Positions 1 through 7,627 of a stretch of DNA of 45,820 nt are shown one piece after another. Both the position numbers and the translations under genes were made by a program. The notes beneath the pieces were generated by a model that was given only the letters and a program-made list of their open reading frames with translations, did no database searches and was not told the origin of the DNA. This stretch comes from an uncultured Eubacteriales bacterium. GTDB taxonomy: Bacteria; Bacillota; Clostridia; Oscillospirales; Acutalibacteraceae. The stretch lies in contig UQEY01000013.1 in NCBI GenBank assembly GCA_900540235.1, positions 1-45,820 of the forward strand, given 5' to 3'. Position 1 is the first letter of the stretch, and the number at the start of each line of letters is the position of its first letter.

Positions 1-85
1 TAAATCTGTATACTATCATCTTGCACATGTGTTTACTATCATACTACACTATACACTGCGTTCGCCCACTAAACAATAATTTATC

Positions 86-1972
86 TTATTTAGTTTTAAC
101 TGTTTTAGCCTTTGACCAAGAAGAATAAATTTTCTTACCGTTTACTGTTTTATAAGTACGAATTCTTACAAAATATTTCTTCTTAGCTTTGAGTTTTTTT
201 ACAGTTGTCTTTGTTGTCTTTTGCTTTTTGATTGTTACGGTTTTCTTGTTTTTCTTAAACTTTTTATCCGTAGCAAGTTGAATTTGATAACCGCTAATGC
301 TGCTGACTTTCGACCAAGTGATTGCAACGGCTTTCTTTTTTGCTGTCAACTTTTTAATCTTTGCAGATTTAGGCTTATAATTTGGGTTAACGGCACCGCA
401 ACCACGACGGCATTTAACAGCATTATTTGAAAAATCGTGACCGAGTGCAGGTAAAACTGCGCCCACATTTAATACTGCACCGCAGGTTGAACAAACAGTA
501 TCGCTTTCTTTTCCGTCAGCTATGCAATTAGGAGCATAACCGTTATTTGCAGACACTGCATTATGACCTGTCGCAGGAAGCGTTGCTCCTGTGTTTAATA
601 GTGCGCCGCAAACTGAGCAAACAGTATCGCTTTCTTTTCCGACGGTTGTACAAGTTTGGGCATAACCGTTATTTGCAGATACAGCGTTATGACCTGTTGC
701 AGGAATAACATTTTGCGCTACTATTACTTGGTTACAAACAGAGCAATGCTGTCCTTCTGTTAAACCGGTTTGGGTACAAGTAGGTGCGACAGATTGGTCA
801 ATAACAACTGTATGTGGCTTTTTGGCAATAGGAGTTTGTGTGATTTTACCGCAAACATTACATCTATAAGCATTATAACCTTCGTTTGAACAAGTTGAGT
901 CAACACTGTTTACGAGTACATTACTGTGTCCTTTTTTAGCGGTACGATTGTATGAAACAAAATTACATTTTGAACAGATTTTTGATGTTCTTCCGTCAAA
1001 TTCGCAATTTGCAACATACTCTGTTTTTTCAGCACCAAATGTGTGATTACCGCAAAATGAAACAAACGGCAAGCCATATTGTTCACAATATGACTGAGCA
1101 GTTGAGCCGGCATAAGAAAAAACTGTTTTTACACTTGAACAAAATGTATACCAAGAATCATTAATAGCACAATTACTGTTAAGTATAATGAGATTATTCA
1201 CACCGGCAGCGCCATAAAATGCATCTTTACCGACTGACGATACATTTTCAGGAAATACAACTGTATTTATCGGTCTTTTTAAATAGTTAAAAGCACTGTC
1301 ACCGATAGTTATAAGACTATCAGGAAGAACAATATCATTAATTGAAGTATTAGAAAAAGCGTAGTCACCTATTGAAGTAATACTTCTTCCGAGTTTAACG
1401 CTTGTAAGATTAGAGCAAAAGCTAAAAGTTCCATCACCTATTGATGCGACATAATCGCCTATTGTTGCAGTAACTAATGAGCTGCAATAATTAAATGCAC
1501 CTTCGCCTAAAAAAGTTACACTGTCCGGTACCACAATAGATTGAAGATTAGAACACCCTGAAAATGCGTTTGAATCAATTTTAACAACACTGTTTGAAAT
1601 TGAAAAAGTAGTAATTGCACTACAGTCGCTAAATGCTTTTTTGCCGTAGCTTGTAACAGAATCAGGAATTGAAAAGGTTCCGGCATTTGTGTTTGCAAAA
1701 GCGAAATCGCCGATATGGGTAATACCGTCTGACACTACTACTTTTGTAATGCTTTTTGTTTTAGAATTCCACGGAACATCATAATCGTGTCCATAGTCTT
1801 TCATATCGCCGCTGCCCGTAATTGTCAGCACACCTGTTCTTTCATCAAAAGAATACTGAGCATTTGCACCGCAATTACCTGTAAAAGTAAAGGCATATGC
1901 AGTAAGATTCAGCCCTGCTGTTATGCTTAAAAGCATAGCAAAGGACAAAAGAATCGATAAAAATTTTTTCAT
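86..1972 (-). CDS. Secreted BspA-type leucine-rich repeat protein with CxxC repeats and C-terminal Fn3-like domain
   Basis: 628 residues. A signal peptide is plain at residues 1-27 (MKK, hydrophobic core, AYA). Residues about 75-300 are LRR_5/BspA-type repeats (recurring I..FAF..C..L..I..P.SV pattern). Residues about 310-530 hold short modules each with a CxxC pair (CSKC, CNVC, CSVC, CSVC, CSTC, then CRRGC), often followed by a GH or PH motif, which resemble small zinc-ribbon modules; two of these are near-identical 42-residue copies. Residues about 540-628 form a Lys-rich fibronectin-III-like domain ending in VKTK, nearly the same as the C-terminus of the lipase-like protein at 18015-19802. 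BspA-type LRR proteins in gut bacteria act in adhesion or binding; the target here is unknown. AGGAGG sits just upstream of the ATG. Transcribed from a strong promoter at 2014-2042. Confidence 0.9.
   Translation of the reverse strand: MKKFLSILLSFAMLLSITAGLNLTAYAFTFTGNCGANAQYSFDERTGVLTITGSGDMKDYGHDYDVPWNSKTKSITKVVVSDGITHIGDFAFANTNAGTFSIPDSVTSYGKKAFSDCSAITTFSISNSVVKIDSNAFSGCSNLQSIVVPDSVTFLGEGAFNYCSSLVTATIGDYVASIGDGTFSFCSNLTSVKLGRSITSIGDYAFSNTSINDIVLPDSLITIGDSAFNYLKRPINTVVFPENVSSVGKDAFYGAAGVNNLIILNSNCAINDSWYTFCSSVKTVFSYAGSTAQSYCEQYGLPFVSFCGNHTFGAEKTEYVANCEFDGRTSKICSKCNFVSYNRTAKKGHSNVLVNSVDSTCSNEGYNAYRCNVCGKITQTPIAKKPHTVVIDQSVAPTCTQTGLTEGQHCSVCNQVIVAQNVIPATGHNAVSANNGYAQTCTTVGKESDTVCSVCGALLNTGATLPATGHNAVSANNGYAPNCIADGKESDTVCSTCGAVLNVGAVLPALGHDFSNNAVKCRRGCGAVNPNYKPKSAKIKKLTAKKKAVAITWSKVSSISGYQIQLATDKKFKKNKKTVTIKKQKTTKTTVKKLKAKKKYFVRIRTYKTVNGKKIYSSWSKAKTVKTK
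495..746 (-). repeat. Two tandem 126-bp coding repeats in the LRR protein
   Basis: The DNA encoding two CxxC modules repeats with a period of 126 bp (42 codons): the same 14-base stretch starts at 495 and 621, and the copies differ at few positions. This is an internal duplication within the gene and could vary in copy number between strains. Confidence 0.75.
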
Positions 1973-1990
1973 AAAAGTTCCTCCTAAATT

Positions 1991-2061
1991 TAGTGCGTTT
2001 TCCGCTAAATTTAATTATAGTGTATTTTCCGCTAAGAGTCAATAGTGGATAATGCGCTATA
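1991..2061 (-). promoter_or_regulatory. Three spaced operator-like direct repeats over the LRR promoter
   Basis: On the minus strand TTAGCGGAAAACGCACTA (1991-2008) and TTAGCGGAAAATACACTA (2018-2035) agree at 16 of 18 bases, and a weaker third copy lies at 2043-2061 (shared core TAGCG, then CACTA). Starts are 27 and 25 bases apart. One copy fills the promoter spacer and overlaps the -10, one lies just downstream of the start point and one upstream of the -35. This geometry suits a repressor. The natural candidate is the divergent XRE gene at 2098, which is broken here. Operator function is inferred. Confidence 0.55.
2014..2042 (-). promoter_or_regulatory. Sigma-A promoter of the LRR gene
   Basis: On the minus strand a -35 TTGACT (2037-2042) is 17 bases from a -10 TATAAT (2014-2019), a near-consensus vegetative promoter about 40 bases upstream of the LRR start codon. 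The spacer is itself one copy of the operator-like repeat described separately. Confidence 0.85.
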
Positions 2062-2097
2062 ATATACTATAACCATACTACTAACGGAGATGGTTAA

Positions 2098-2310
2098 ATG
2101 TACAAGCGAATATATGAACTGCGAGCCGACAATGATTTGAAACAAAGGGAAATTGCCGAGATTTTGAACTGTTCGCAAAGAGTGTACAGTAACTATTAGC
2201 GTGGCGACCTTGACATTCCGACGGAGATATTGATTAAACTTTCAAAATATTACGATGTAAGCACAGACTATATTTTAGAAATTACAGATAAAAAAGAGAT
2301 TAATAAATGA
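2098..2310 (+). pseudogene. XRE-family helix-turn-helix regulator interrupted by an in-frame TAG
   Basis: Starting at ATG 2098 (CGGAG just upstream) the frame reads a typical 70-residue XRE/Cro-type HTH: MYKRIYELRADNDLKQREIA, then a recognition helix, then SNY, TAG (2197-2199), RGDLDIPTEILIKLSKYYDV and a short tail to TGA at 2310. The part after the stop is exactly the conserved continuation (Y-x-RG-x-x-IP) and remains in frame, so one substitution, probably from CAG or GAG, explains it. The intact relative at 36551-36763 has SDYENGRINVP at this place. It is most likely a recent nonsense pseudogene; translational readthrough or a sequencing error is possible. It is divergent from the LRR gene and sits next to the operator-like repeats. 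Confidence 0.8.
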
Positions 2311-2340
2311 AAAAGGAGAGCGATTTGCTCTCCTTTTTTG
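2311..2340. terminator. Bidirectional intrinsic terminator
   Basis: GGAGAGC and GCTCTCC arms around a 5-base loop, with T-runs on the plus side and, read in reverse, on the minus side. It can end both the XRE transcript (plus) and the GH2-small peptide transcript (minus). Confidence 0.8.
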
Positions 2341-2343
2341 TGT

Positions 2344-2466
2344 TTAAAGATCAGGTAATTCAATCGGCTTTCTTTTTTCATCATCGCCGCCGTTTGATGT
2401 TGTTACGACATCTACAGTATGAAAAGTATTTATATCTGTCTGCGGTTTGATATATTTTTCCTTCAT
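2344..2466 (-). CDS. 40-residue small protein of unknown function, downstream of GH2
   Basis: An ORF of 40 codons plus TAA with a strong Shine-Dalgarno (AAAGGAG) ending 8 bases before its ATG. It begins MKEKYIKPQTDINTF, continues with HTVDVVTTS, and ends GGDDEKRKPIELPDL. I recall many Clostridia encoding short peptides of the type MKKxYxKPExxxxxF..xDVITTSG.., of unknown function, often outside annotation because of their size. It is cotranscribed with the GH2 gene (23-base gap) and followed directly by a terminator. No signal peptide or membrane helix is visible. A regulatory or modified-peptide role is speculation. Confidence 0.65.
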   Translation of the reverse strand: MKEKYIKPQTDINTFHTVDVVTTSNGGDDEKRKPIELPDL

Positions 2467-2489
2467 ATTTGTTTCTCCTTTCGTAAAAT

Positions 2490-4742
2490 TTATTTTTTCT
2501 TAACCTTATTAAGCATAGCATTAATTTCAAGAATCTGTTCTTTAGTAAATTTGCCGCCGAGCATCATAAGACTACGCTTAACGGTAAAGCCTTTGAGCAT
2601 ATCAATCATAGTTTTATTGATATCGGCAATTTTGAAGCCCATAACTTCGGCGCTTTTCTTTTCGCCTTTCTTTTTAGGTCCATCGGGAGTGAGCGCTTTT
2701 TTCATTTTCAAAAGAAGTTTAACTGCACAAATTTTGCCCCTGAAAGTTGAAAGGATATCGCCCAAAGTGTCGTTAACGCTATAGTAACCGGCAGGAGTTT
2801 CAATCTCAAACCAGTTGATAACTGCGCCTTCCTCTTTAAGTCTGTAAGCTTCGTTAAACTTGTCAACCTTTTTGAGTTCAGCTTCATCGGTAAGATCACC
2901 TGCTTTGGCAACAAGCTTTGTTTCGCCGACATTTTTAACTTCAAAATGGAAGAACGGGAACTCACCTTTCTTCTGCTTGCCTACGCTTTCACCGTTTGCG
3001 AAAAGTTCAACTTCATCACAGTTGGTATAAACGGTAACTTTTGTTACATCCTCTACCCTGTCAACATACCTTTTGCCGCAGATATGGAGCATAGGAGTTT
3101 TTGAAAGCCAAGCCTGATAAGCATAGAAGCTGTCCTTTTTATACTTTCTGTCAAAAGTGATAAGACCCTTATGGTTCATACCGTTTTCGCCGCCCTCGGC
3201 TCTCGCATCGGCAGCAAAGTCAAACATATTCCAAACATGAGTTGCCCAAAGATATGGACGGTGTGCAATTTGCTTAATAACTTCTTCATGATAATACGCC
3301 TGATATTCTTCCGTATAATCACCCTGCTCAGGGTTAGAAGTATGCCAGTTAAGCGCTTCGCAACCGTATTCACTCATACCGATTGCCTTATTTGGATACT
3401 TTTTACGAAAGTTATCGAACCAATTTCCGTACATTGACACATCGCCGCCGTACCAACCGAAATAATGGTTATACGAAAGTACATCGGAAATGTGAACATA
3501 TTCTTCATTAATATTGCAAGCGGTAAGAACTGCCTCGGTAGTAAGTCTTGTTTTATCAAGAGAATGAGCAAGGTCGTTGAGCATTTTATGATTTTCAACG
3601 ATAGCAGGAGTTGCGCCGCCCATTGAAATTTCATTTGAAAGACCCCAAACAACTATGCTCGGATGATTATAGTTTTGATAAATAAGTTCTTTCATTTGGC
3701 TCTTTGTGTTTTCAACGCCTTTATCAAGGTGCTTTGAAATATAAGGAATTTCAGCCCAAACGACCATACCTCTTTCGTCACACAAATCATAAAAATACTG
3801 TGCGTGTTGATAGTGAGCAAGGCGAATTGTGTTTGCACCCATTTCACAAATAAGGTCCATATCTTCCTTATGATGCTCGGGCAAAAGAGCGTTACCGATA
3901 TGAGGTCTGTCCTGATGCCTGCTGACGCCACGAAGCGGATAAAGCTTACCGTTTAAAATAAAACCTTTATTAGGGTCGATTTCAAAAGTACGGCAACCAA
4001 AACGGGTTTTAACCTCGTCTACTGCTTCGCCGTTTGAAATGAGTTTTGCACTTGCGGTATAAAGAAATGGGTCAAGCGTACCGTTCCAAAGGTGAACATC
4101 TTTAATTTCAAGGTTTACACTTGGGTTCTTACCGTCAGCCTTAGCCTTTGCAACTACTTCGTTACCGTCCGTAATTTCAAATTCAACTTCACCGGTGCAA
4201 TAAGCGTCAATTCTGATTTTAGCATCATCACCGACAACTTGAGGTGTGACTGCAATACCGGGAGCACCGTAAAAATCAAGGTCGAAATGAGCTTTTTCAA
4301 CACCGATAAGAGTTACATCACGATAAATACCGCCGTAGAAAGTAAAGTCGGCAACCTGCGGATAAACATAGTCGTTAGGTGAGTTATCGGCAACGATTAC
4401 AAGAAGGTTTTCATCCTTAATATCGTCAAGTTTAACCCTGAATGTTGAGTAACCGCCGTTGTGTTCTACAAGTTGTTTGCCATTAAAATAAACAGTACCG
4501 GTTGAATTAACGCCGTCAAGTTGAAGATAAATTTCTTCACCCTCAGGCATATCGCTTTTATTTAAAATCTTAGCAAAATAGCCTTTGCCCCTGTAATAGT
4601 CGTTGCCGCCGTCCTGACCGTCTTCACCGTTCCAGGTGTATGGCAAATCAAGTTCTTGCCAATCAGCAGGAAAAGAGGCAGGAACGCTTGAAGCATCTTT
4701 TGAAAATTTCCAATTTTTATTTATATTAACAATCTTACGCAT
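2490..4742 (-). CDS. Glycoside hydrolase family 2 enzyme, beta-galactosidase/beta-glucuronidase type
   Basis: 750 residues without a signal peptide, so probably cytoplasmic. It has the GH2 order: sugar-binding jelly roll (about 1-150, with RGKGYFAK and NGGYSTF motifs), immunoglobulin-like sandwich (about 155-252), and TIM barrel from about 255. Catalytic residues can be read: acid/base E371 in WGLSNE and nucleophile E458 in GMSEYG. NHPSIVVWGLSNE is the family signature. Specificity (galactose, glucuronate or other beta-glycosides) cannot be settled; overall form is closest to clostridial beta-galactosidases. After a C-terminal sandwich the last 90 or so residues form an unusual Lys-rich helical tail. 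It has its own promoter at 4772-4800 and is followed by the 40-aa peptide gene. Confidence 0.9.
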   Translation of the reverse strand: MRKIVNINKNWKFSKDASSVPASFPADWQELDLPYTWNGEDGQDGGNDYYRGKGYFAKILNKSDMPEGEEIYLQLDGVNSTGTVYFNGKQLVEHNGGYSTFRVKLDDIKDENLLVIVADNSPNDYVYPQVADFTFYGGIYRDVTLIGVEKAHFDLDFYGAPGIAVTPQVVGDDAKIRIDAYCTGEVEFEITDGNEVVAKAKADGKNPSVNLEIKDVHLWNGTLDPFLYTASAKLISNGEAVDEVKTRFGCRTFEIDPNKGFILNGKLYPLRGVSRHQDRPHIGNALLPEHHKEDMDLICEMGANTIRLAHYQHAQYFYDLCDERGMVVWAEIPYISKHLDKGVENTKSQMKELIYQNYNHPSIVVWGLSNEISMGGATPAIVENHKMLNDLAHSLDKTRLTTEAVLTACNINEEYVHISDVLSYNHYFGWYGGDVSMYGNWFDNFRKKYPNKAIGMSEYGCEALNWHTSNPEQGDYTEEYQAYYHEEVIKQIAHRPYLWATHVWNMFDFAADARAEGGENGMNHKGLITFDRKYKKDSFYAYQAWLSKTPMLHICGKRYVDRVEDVTKVTVYTNCDEVELFANGESVGKQKKGEFPFFHFEVKNVGETKLVAKAGDLTDEAELKKVDKFNEAYRLKEEGAVINWFEIETPAGYYSVNDTLGDILSTFRGKICAVKLLLKMKKALTPDGPKKKGEKKSAEVMGFKIADINKTMIDMLKGFTVKRSLMMLGGKFTKEQILEINAMLNKVKKK

Positions 4743-4771
4743 AATATACCCCTTTCAATTAATATATGTAA

Positions 4772-4800
4772 ATTATATATTAATATTAATAATTATTCAA
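4772..4800 (-). promoter_or_regulatory. Sigma-A promoter of the GH2 gene
   Basis: Minus strand -35 TTGAAT (4795-4800), 17-base spacer, -10 TATAAT (4772-4777), about 30 bases upstream of the start codon in a very AT-rich stretch. Confidence 0.7.
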
Positions 4801-4832
4801 CTAACAGACTGTTAACAAATTGTAGTATAGTT

Positions 4833-4927
4833 TAGCGGGCAAACACAATTCACCCCTACCGTAATTTTTCTTATCTATATATTACAAAATAACAAAGATA
4901 TCGTAGGGACGAATATCATTCGCCCGC
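4833..4927. repeat. Palindromic intergenic repeat, GTAGGG/CCCTAC family
   Basis: Imperfect inverted arms of about 25 bases (GCGGGC...CCCCTAC at 4834-4859 and GTAGGGACGA...GCCCGC near 4903-4926) flank an AT-rich centre. Related units occur near 7437, 17021, 25886, 33071 and 43457. The right arm contributes the last three codons and stop of hepT. Confidence 0.75.
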
Positions 4928-5266
4928 TTTTTCATTTATAATTTTTATTGAATTCACAAAGTCGTCCATTTCATCAAAAATAACTTCAACGATTATTGAC
5001 CAATTAATACCCTCATAATCGTGTACAAGTCTATGGCGAAGACCTGCAACAACGCTCCAAATAATTTCAGGGTATTTTTTCTTAGTTTCGTCGCTGATTT
5101 GGTATACTTGTTCGCCGATGTTATAAAGCGGTGTTGTAACCGCCCACTGCAAAAACTCGTCTTCAATCAAATTTTCTTTAGTTATTGAATGTTCTTTAAT
5201 TTGAATTTGAAGAGAATTCCAAGTTTCTATAATCTTTTTAATTCTCTCATTATCAGATTTTTTCAC
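4916..5266 (-). CDS. hepT: HepT-type toxin, HEPN RNase of the MntA-HepT module
   Basis: 116 residues with the HEPN/HepT RNase motif RX4HXY as R77-HRLV-H82-D83-Y84, in an all-helical protein of the DUF86 length. In studied systems this RNase is silenced by the adjacent nucleotidyltransferase, which adds AMP to the Tyr of the HXY motif. The ATG overlaps the upstream mntA stop by 4 bases, so the two are translationally coupled. The C-terminal residues AGE and the TGA lie inside a palindromic repeat, suggesting that the original 3' end was replaced by repeat insertion without touching the active site. Confidence 0.85.
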   Translation of the reverse strand: MKKSDNERIKKIIETWNSLQIQIKEHSITKENLIEDEFLQWAVTTPLYNIGEQVYQISDETKKKYPEIIWSVVAGLRHRLVHDYEGINWSIIVEVIFDEMDDFVNSIKIINEKAGE

Positions 5267-5562
5267 GCTATTTTAACTCCTTCCTTCATCACATTTTTAT
5301 AAAAAGGAGTTGACTTATCGACCTCGCAAATTTCAAATGCATCAACGCTCTTGCCGGTAATTTGCCTTAATTCTTCGGCAAAAGCAAAAATATTTGACTT
5401 TTTAAAATTTTCTCCACCGAATACAAGCACATCAATATCAGAATTTTCCGTTTGCTCTCCCCTTGCATAAGAGCCGAAAAGAAGAGCGTACTCGGCATTA
5501 TAGCGAACAAGAAGTTCTTTGATTGATTTTTCTATTTCGTTTCTTGTAGGCAAAGCAAACAC
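5263..5562 (-). CDS. mntA: MntA-type minimal nucleotidyltransferase antitoxin
   Basis: 99 residues from GTG at 5560-5562, but the AGGGGG directly abuts that GTG; a TTG at 5551-5553, 8 bases after the Shine-Dalgarno, is a better-spaced start giving 96 residues. The nucleotidyltransferase motif GSX10DXD is complete: G30-S31, ten residues, D42-I43-D44, with the third acidic residue expected near D76. In the MntA-HepT family it AMPylates and neutralises the RNase encoded next. Promoter at 5578-5607. Confidence 0.87.
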   Translation of the reverse strand: MFALPTRNEIEKSIKELLVRYNAEYALLFGSYARGEQTENSDIDVLVFGGENFKKSNIFAFAEELRQITGKSVDAFEICEVDKSTPFYKNVMKEGVKIA

Positions 5563-5577
5563 CCCCTTGTTATTAAT

Positions 5578-5607
5578 ATTATATCATATAACTATTTGAT
5601 AAATCAA
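5578..5607 (-). promoter_or_regulatory. Promoter of the mntA-hepT operon with a small palindrome
   Basis: Minus strand -35 TTGATT (5602-5607), 18-base spacer, -10 TATAAT (5578-5583) preceded by TGA (extended -10). The -35 is half of the palindrome TTGATAAATCAA (plus strand 5596-5607), a possible operator. Confidence 0.6.
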
Positions 5608-5647
5608 TATTCATATTTACAAGTAAAACTAATACAGGATAAAACAA

Positions 5648-6979
5648 TCATAATTTATACTTCACAAAATCAAGTTCGGCGCTTTTTTCATTTTCAAGCT
5701 CGCCGGATATTATATTTTGCAAAACAATATTTAAAATCTCGCCGATTTGTTTACCCTTATAGCCGAGATTTATTAAATCAAAGCCGTTGATTTTTAAATC
5801 TTTTATAGAGTATGGTTCTTTTGAAGCAATTATTTCGTTCACATATTTTTCCGTCACTTCAAGGTTTGAAAGTTCTTCGCCCGTCATTTTCGGGTTTTGA
5901 CCGAGTTTATCGGCACGCTTAACGCAAATCAGGTCATAAATACCCTGTTCGCCGAGTTTATTAAGCCACTTTTTTATATTCTTTTTGTCCCTGCCGATAT
6001 GGATATCGTGGATAGGAATAATGAGCATAACTCGGTTAAAAATTTCATTTGAAACTTTAAATCTTTTAAGGATAGGGGCACTCATCTCAGCACTGATTTT
6101 TTGATGACCTTTAAAGTGGTCAACGCCGTTTTCATCCGTAGTTTTTGCCACAGGTTTGCCGATATCGTGAAGAAGCATAATAAGCCTTATTTCGGGAATT
6201 TTAGGCGACATTTCAACCGTTTTTGCAGTATGAGTATAAACATCGAAAAGGTGCCAAACGGTATTTTGCTTGCATGTGAAAGTAGGTATCAGTTCAGGAA
6301 TAATTACGGCGATAACCTCTTTATATTCGGTTAAGACGGAAAAAACATTATCTCCCATTAAAAGTTTAACAAGTTCTGCAAAAATTCTTTCACTCGCAAC
6401 ATTTCTTAAAAGCTCTTTATTATTAAAAATTGCTTTCTTTGTATCTTCTTCAATTTCAAAACCGAGAGTTGAAGCAAAACGAATAGCACGCATAATGCGA
6501 AGTGCGTCCTCATTAAACCTTTTATCGGCATTTCCCACTGTTTTTATAACTTTATTTTTTATATCTTCCCTACCGCCGAACAAGTCAACAATTTCATTCT
6601 TATTTGGGTTATAGGCGATTGCATTGATTGTAAAATCTCGCCTTGACAAATCATCGTCAATCTTTCTAACGAAAGTTACGCTTTCAGGGTGACGGTTATC
6701 ATTATATTCGCCGTCGCACCTATAAGTGGTTATTTCAAAATTATCGTTTTCAAAAACAGCGGTAACAGTTCCGTGTTTAAGACCGGTTTCAATATATTTA
6801 ATATTATTATTCTTCAAAATTTCTTCAAGTTCAAGCGGCTTGGCAGAAGTGGTGATATCAATATCGTTGCACTTTTTTTGCATAAAATAATCTCTTACGC
6901 AGCCGCCGACCTGATACGCTTCAAAGCCTGCTTTTTCAATTATATCTATCAAATAATTTGCTTTTTCAAATAAAGTCAT
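5648..6979 (-). CDS. cca: CCA tRNA nucleotidyltransferase with HD domain
   Basis: 443 residues. N-terminal class II polymerase-beta head: GGCVRD at 25-30 and the metal-binding DID pair D39/D41, then RRDFTINAIAYN and the RFNEDALRIMRAIRFAS neck motif that recognises the CCA end. The C-terminal half has an HD phosphohydrolase signature (LLHDIGKP). The family adds or repairs the 3' CCA of tRNAs using CTP and ATP. The ATG follows AAAGGTG with suitable spacing. It stands alone between the toxin-antitoxin pair and a divergent membrane protein gene. Confidence 0.92.
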   Translation of the reverse strand: MTLFEKANYLIDIIEKAGFEAYQVGGCVRDYFMQKKCNDIDITTSAKPLELEEILKNNNIKYIETGLKHGTVTAVFENDNFEITTYRCDGEYNDNRHPESVTFVRKIDDDLSRRDFTINAIAYNPNKNEIVDLFGGREDIKNKVIKTVGNADKRFNEDALRIMRAIRFASTLGFEIEEDTKKAIFNNKELLRNVASERIFAELVKLLMGDNVFSVLTEYKEVIAVIIPELIPTFTCKQNTVWHLFDVYTHTAKTVEMSPKIPEIRLIMLLHDIGKPVAKTTDENGVDHFKGHQKISAEMSAPILKRFKVSNEIFNRVMLIIPIHDIHIGRDKKNIKKWLNKLGEQGIYDLICVKRADKLGQNPKMTGEELSNLEVTEKYVNEIIASKEPYSIKDLKINGFDLINLGYKGKQIGEILNIVLQNIISGELENEKSAELDFVKYKL

Positions 6980-7040
6980 AACGCACCTTTAAAAATAAAT
7001 TATATTAATATTTTATCACAATAAAACTAATAATACAATT

Positions 7041-7418
7041 ATGAAATATTTTTACACTTATTTGATTACATCGCTTATCGGCGGTTTTGGCTATTGTTTG
7101 ATAGAAATTTTATACAGAGGCAGAACGCATTACTCAATGTTTTTTGCCGGCGCAATAGTGCTTAGCAGTTTTTATTATATTAATCAAAAATACGAAATGC
7201 ATTTTTTGCTAAAATGCCTTGTGGGTATGCTGATAATAACAGGTATAGAGCTTGCGTTTGGGTTGGTGTTTAACATCATATTAAAAGAGCGGGTATGGGA
7301 CTATTCCGGCTTACCGTTCAACTTTTTAGGTCAAATATGCGTACCGTTTTCACTGCTTTGGTTCGGCGCATCCGGTGTTGCATTTAAGCTGATTGATATG
7401 GTGCAAGAAAATATATAG
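7041..7418 (+). CDS. Small membrane protein of the CmpB / putative ABC-transporter type IV family
   Basis: 125 residues with about four membrane segments (roughly 5-22, 34-46, 54-78, 98-118). The ending VWDYSGLPFNFLGQICVPFS followed by LLWF is typical of the PF06541 family of clostridial membrane proteins named putative ABC-transporter type IV; the biochemical role is not known. No strong Shine-Dalgarno is visible before the ATG. It is convergent with the rplJL operon. Confidence 0.75.
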   Translation: MKYFYTYLITSLIGGFGYCLIEILYRGRTHYSMFFAGAIVLSSFYYINQKYEMHFLLKCLVGMLIITGIELAFGLVFNIILKERVWDYSGLPFNFLGQICVPFSLLWFGASGVAFKLIDMVQENI

Positions 7419-7436
7419 AGGATATAAAAAAATAAG

Positions 7437-7457
7437 GCGAACGGTGTTCGCTGCTAC
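7437..7457. repeat. Short copy of the GTAGGG/CTAC palindrome family
   Basis: GCGAACGGTGTTCGC hairpin followed by TGCTAC; the same design (hairpin then CTAC) recurs near 33075 and 43460. Confidence 0.55.
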
Positions 7458-7491
7458 ATAAAACGGAAACGGGTCGTCGGGGACGCCGATT

Positions 7492-7548
7492 TCTATCTCT
7501 CCTATCGACGGCAAAGCCGCCACTTCCCTCATCAGAGGGAAGCAAGAA
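7492..7548. repeat. Copy of the CTCTCCTATCGACGGC repeat family
   Basis: CTCTCCTATCGACGGC, a GGC/GCC hairpin, and CTTCCCTC...GAGGGAAG hairpin. In reverse orientation the same about 50 bases lie at 15090-15142 with two or three differences, and the first part at 45792-45820. It sits between two convergent transcription units. Confidence 0.8.
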
Positions 7549-7564
7549 TATTATATTTATAAAT

Positions 7565-7600
7565 AAAAAAGGCACAGCCGAATTAACGGTTGTGCCTATC
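7565..7600 (-). terminator. Terminator of rplJ-rplL
   Basis: Minus strand AGGCACAACCG and CGGCTGTGCCT arms with a 6-base loop, followed by TTTTTT, 30 bases after the rplL stop. Confidence 0.9.
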
Positions 7601-7627
7601 ATTTTAAAGGTAAATTGTAAGGTTAAA

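Noticed and set aside
470..750. Possible CRISPR-like repeats
   Set aside because: The repeats are 126-bp coding duplications in frame within the LRR gene, not short repeats with unique spacers. No CRISPR array or cas gene was seen anywhere.
2098..2310. Amber codon read as pyrrolysine
   Set aside because: No other in-frame amber is seen in the intact genes of the window and XRE proteins do not use pyrrolysine; a nonsense mutation is simpler.
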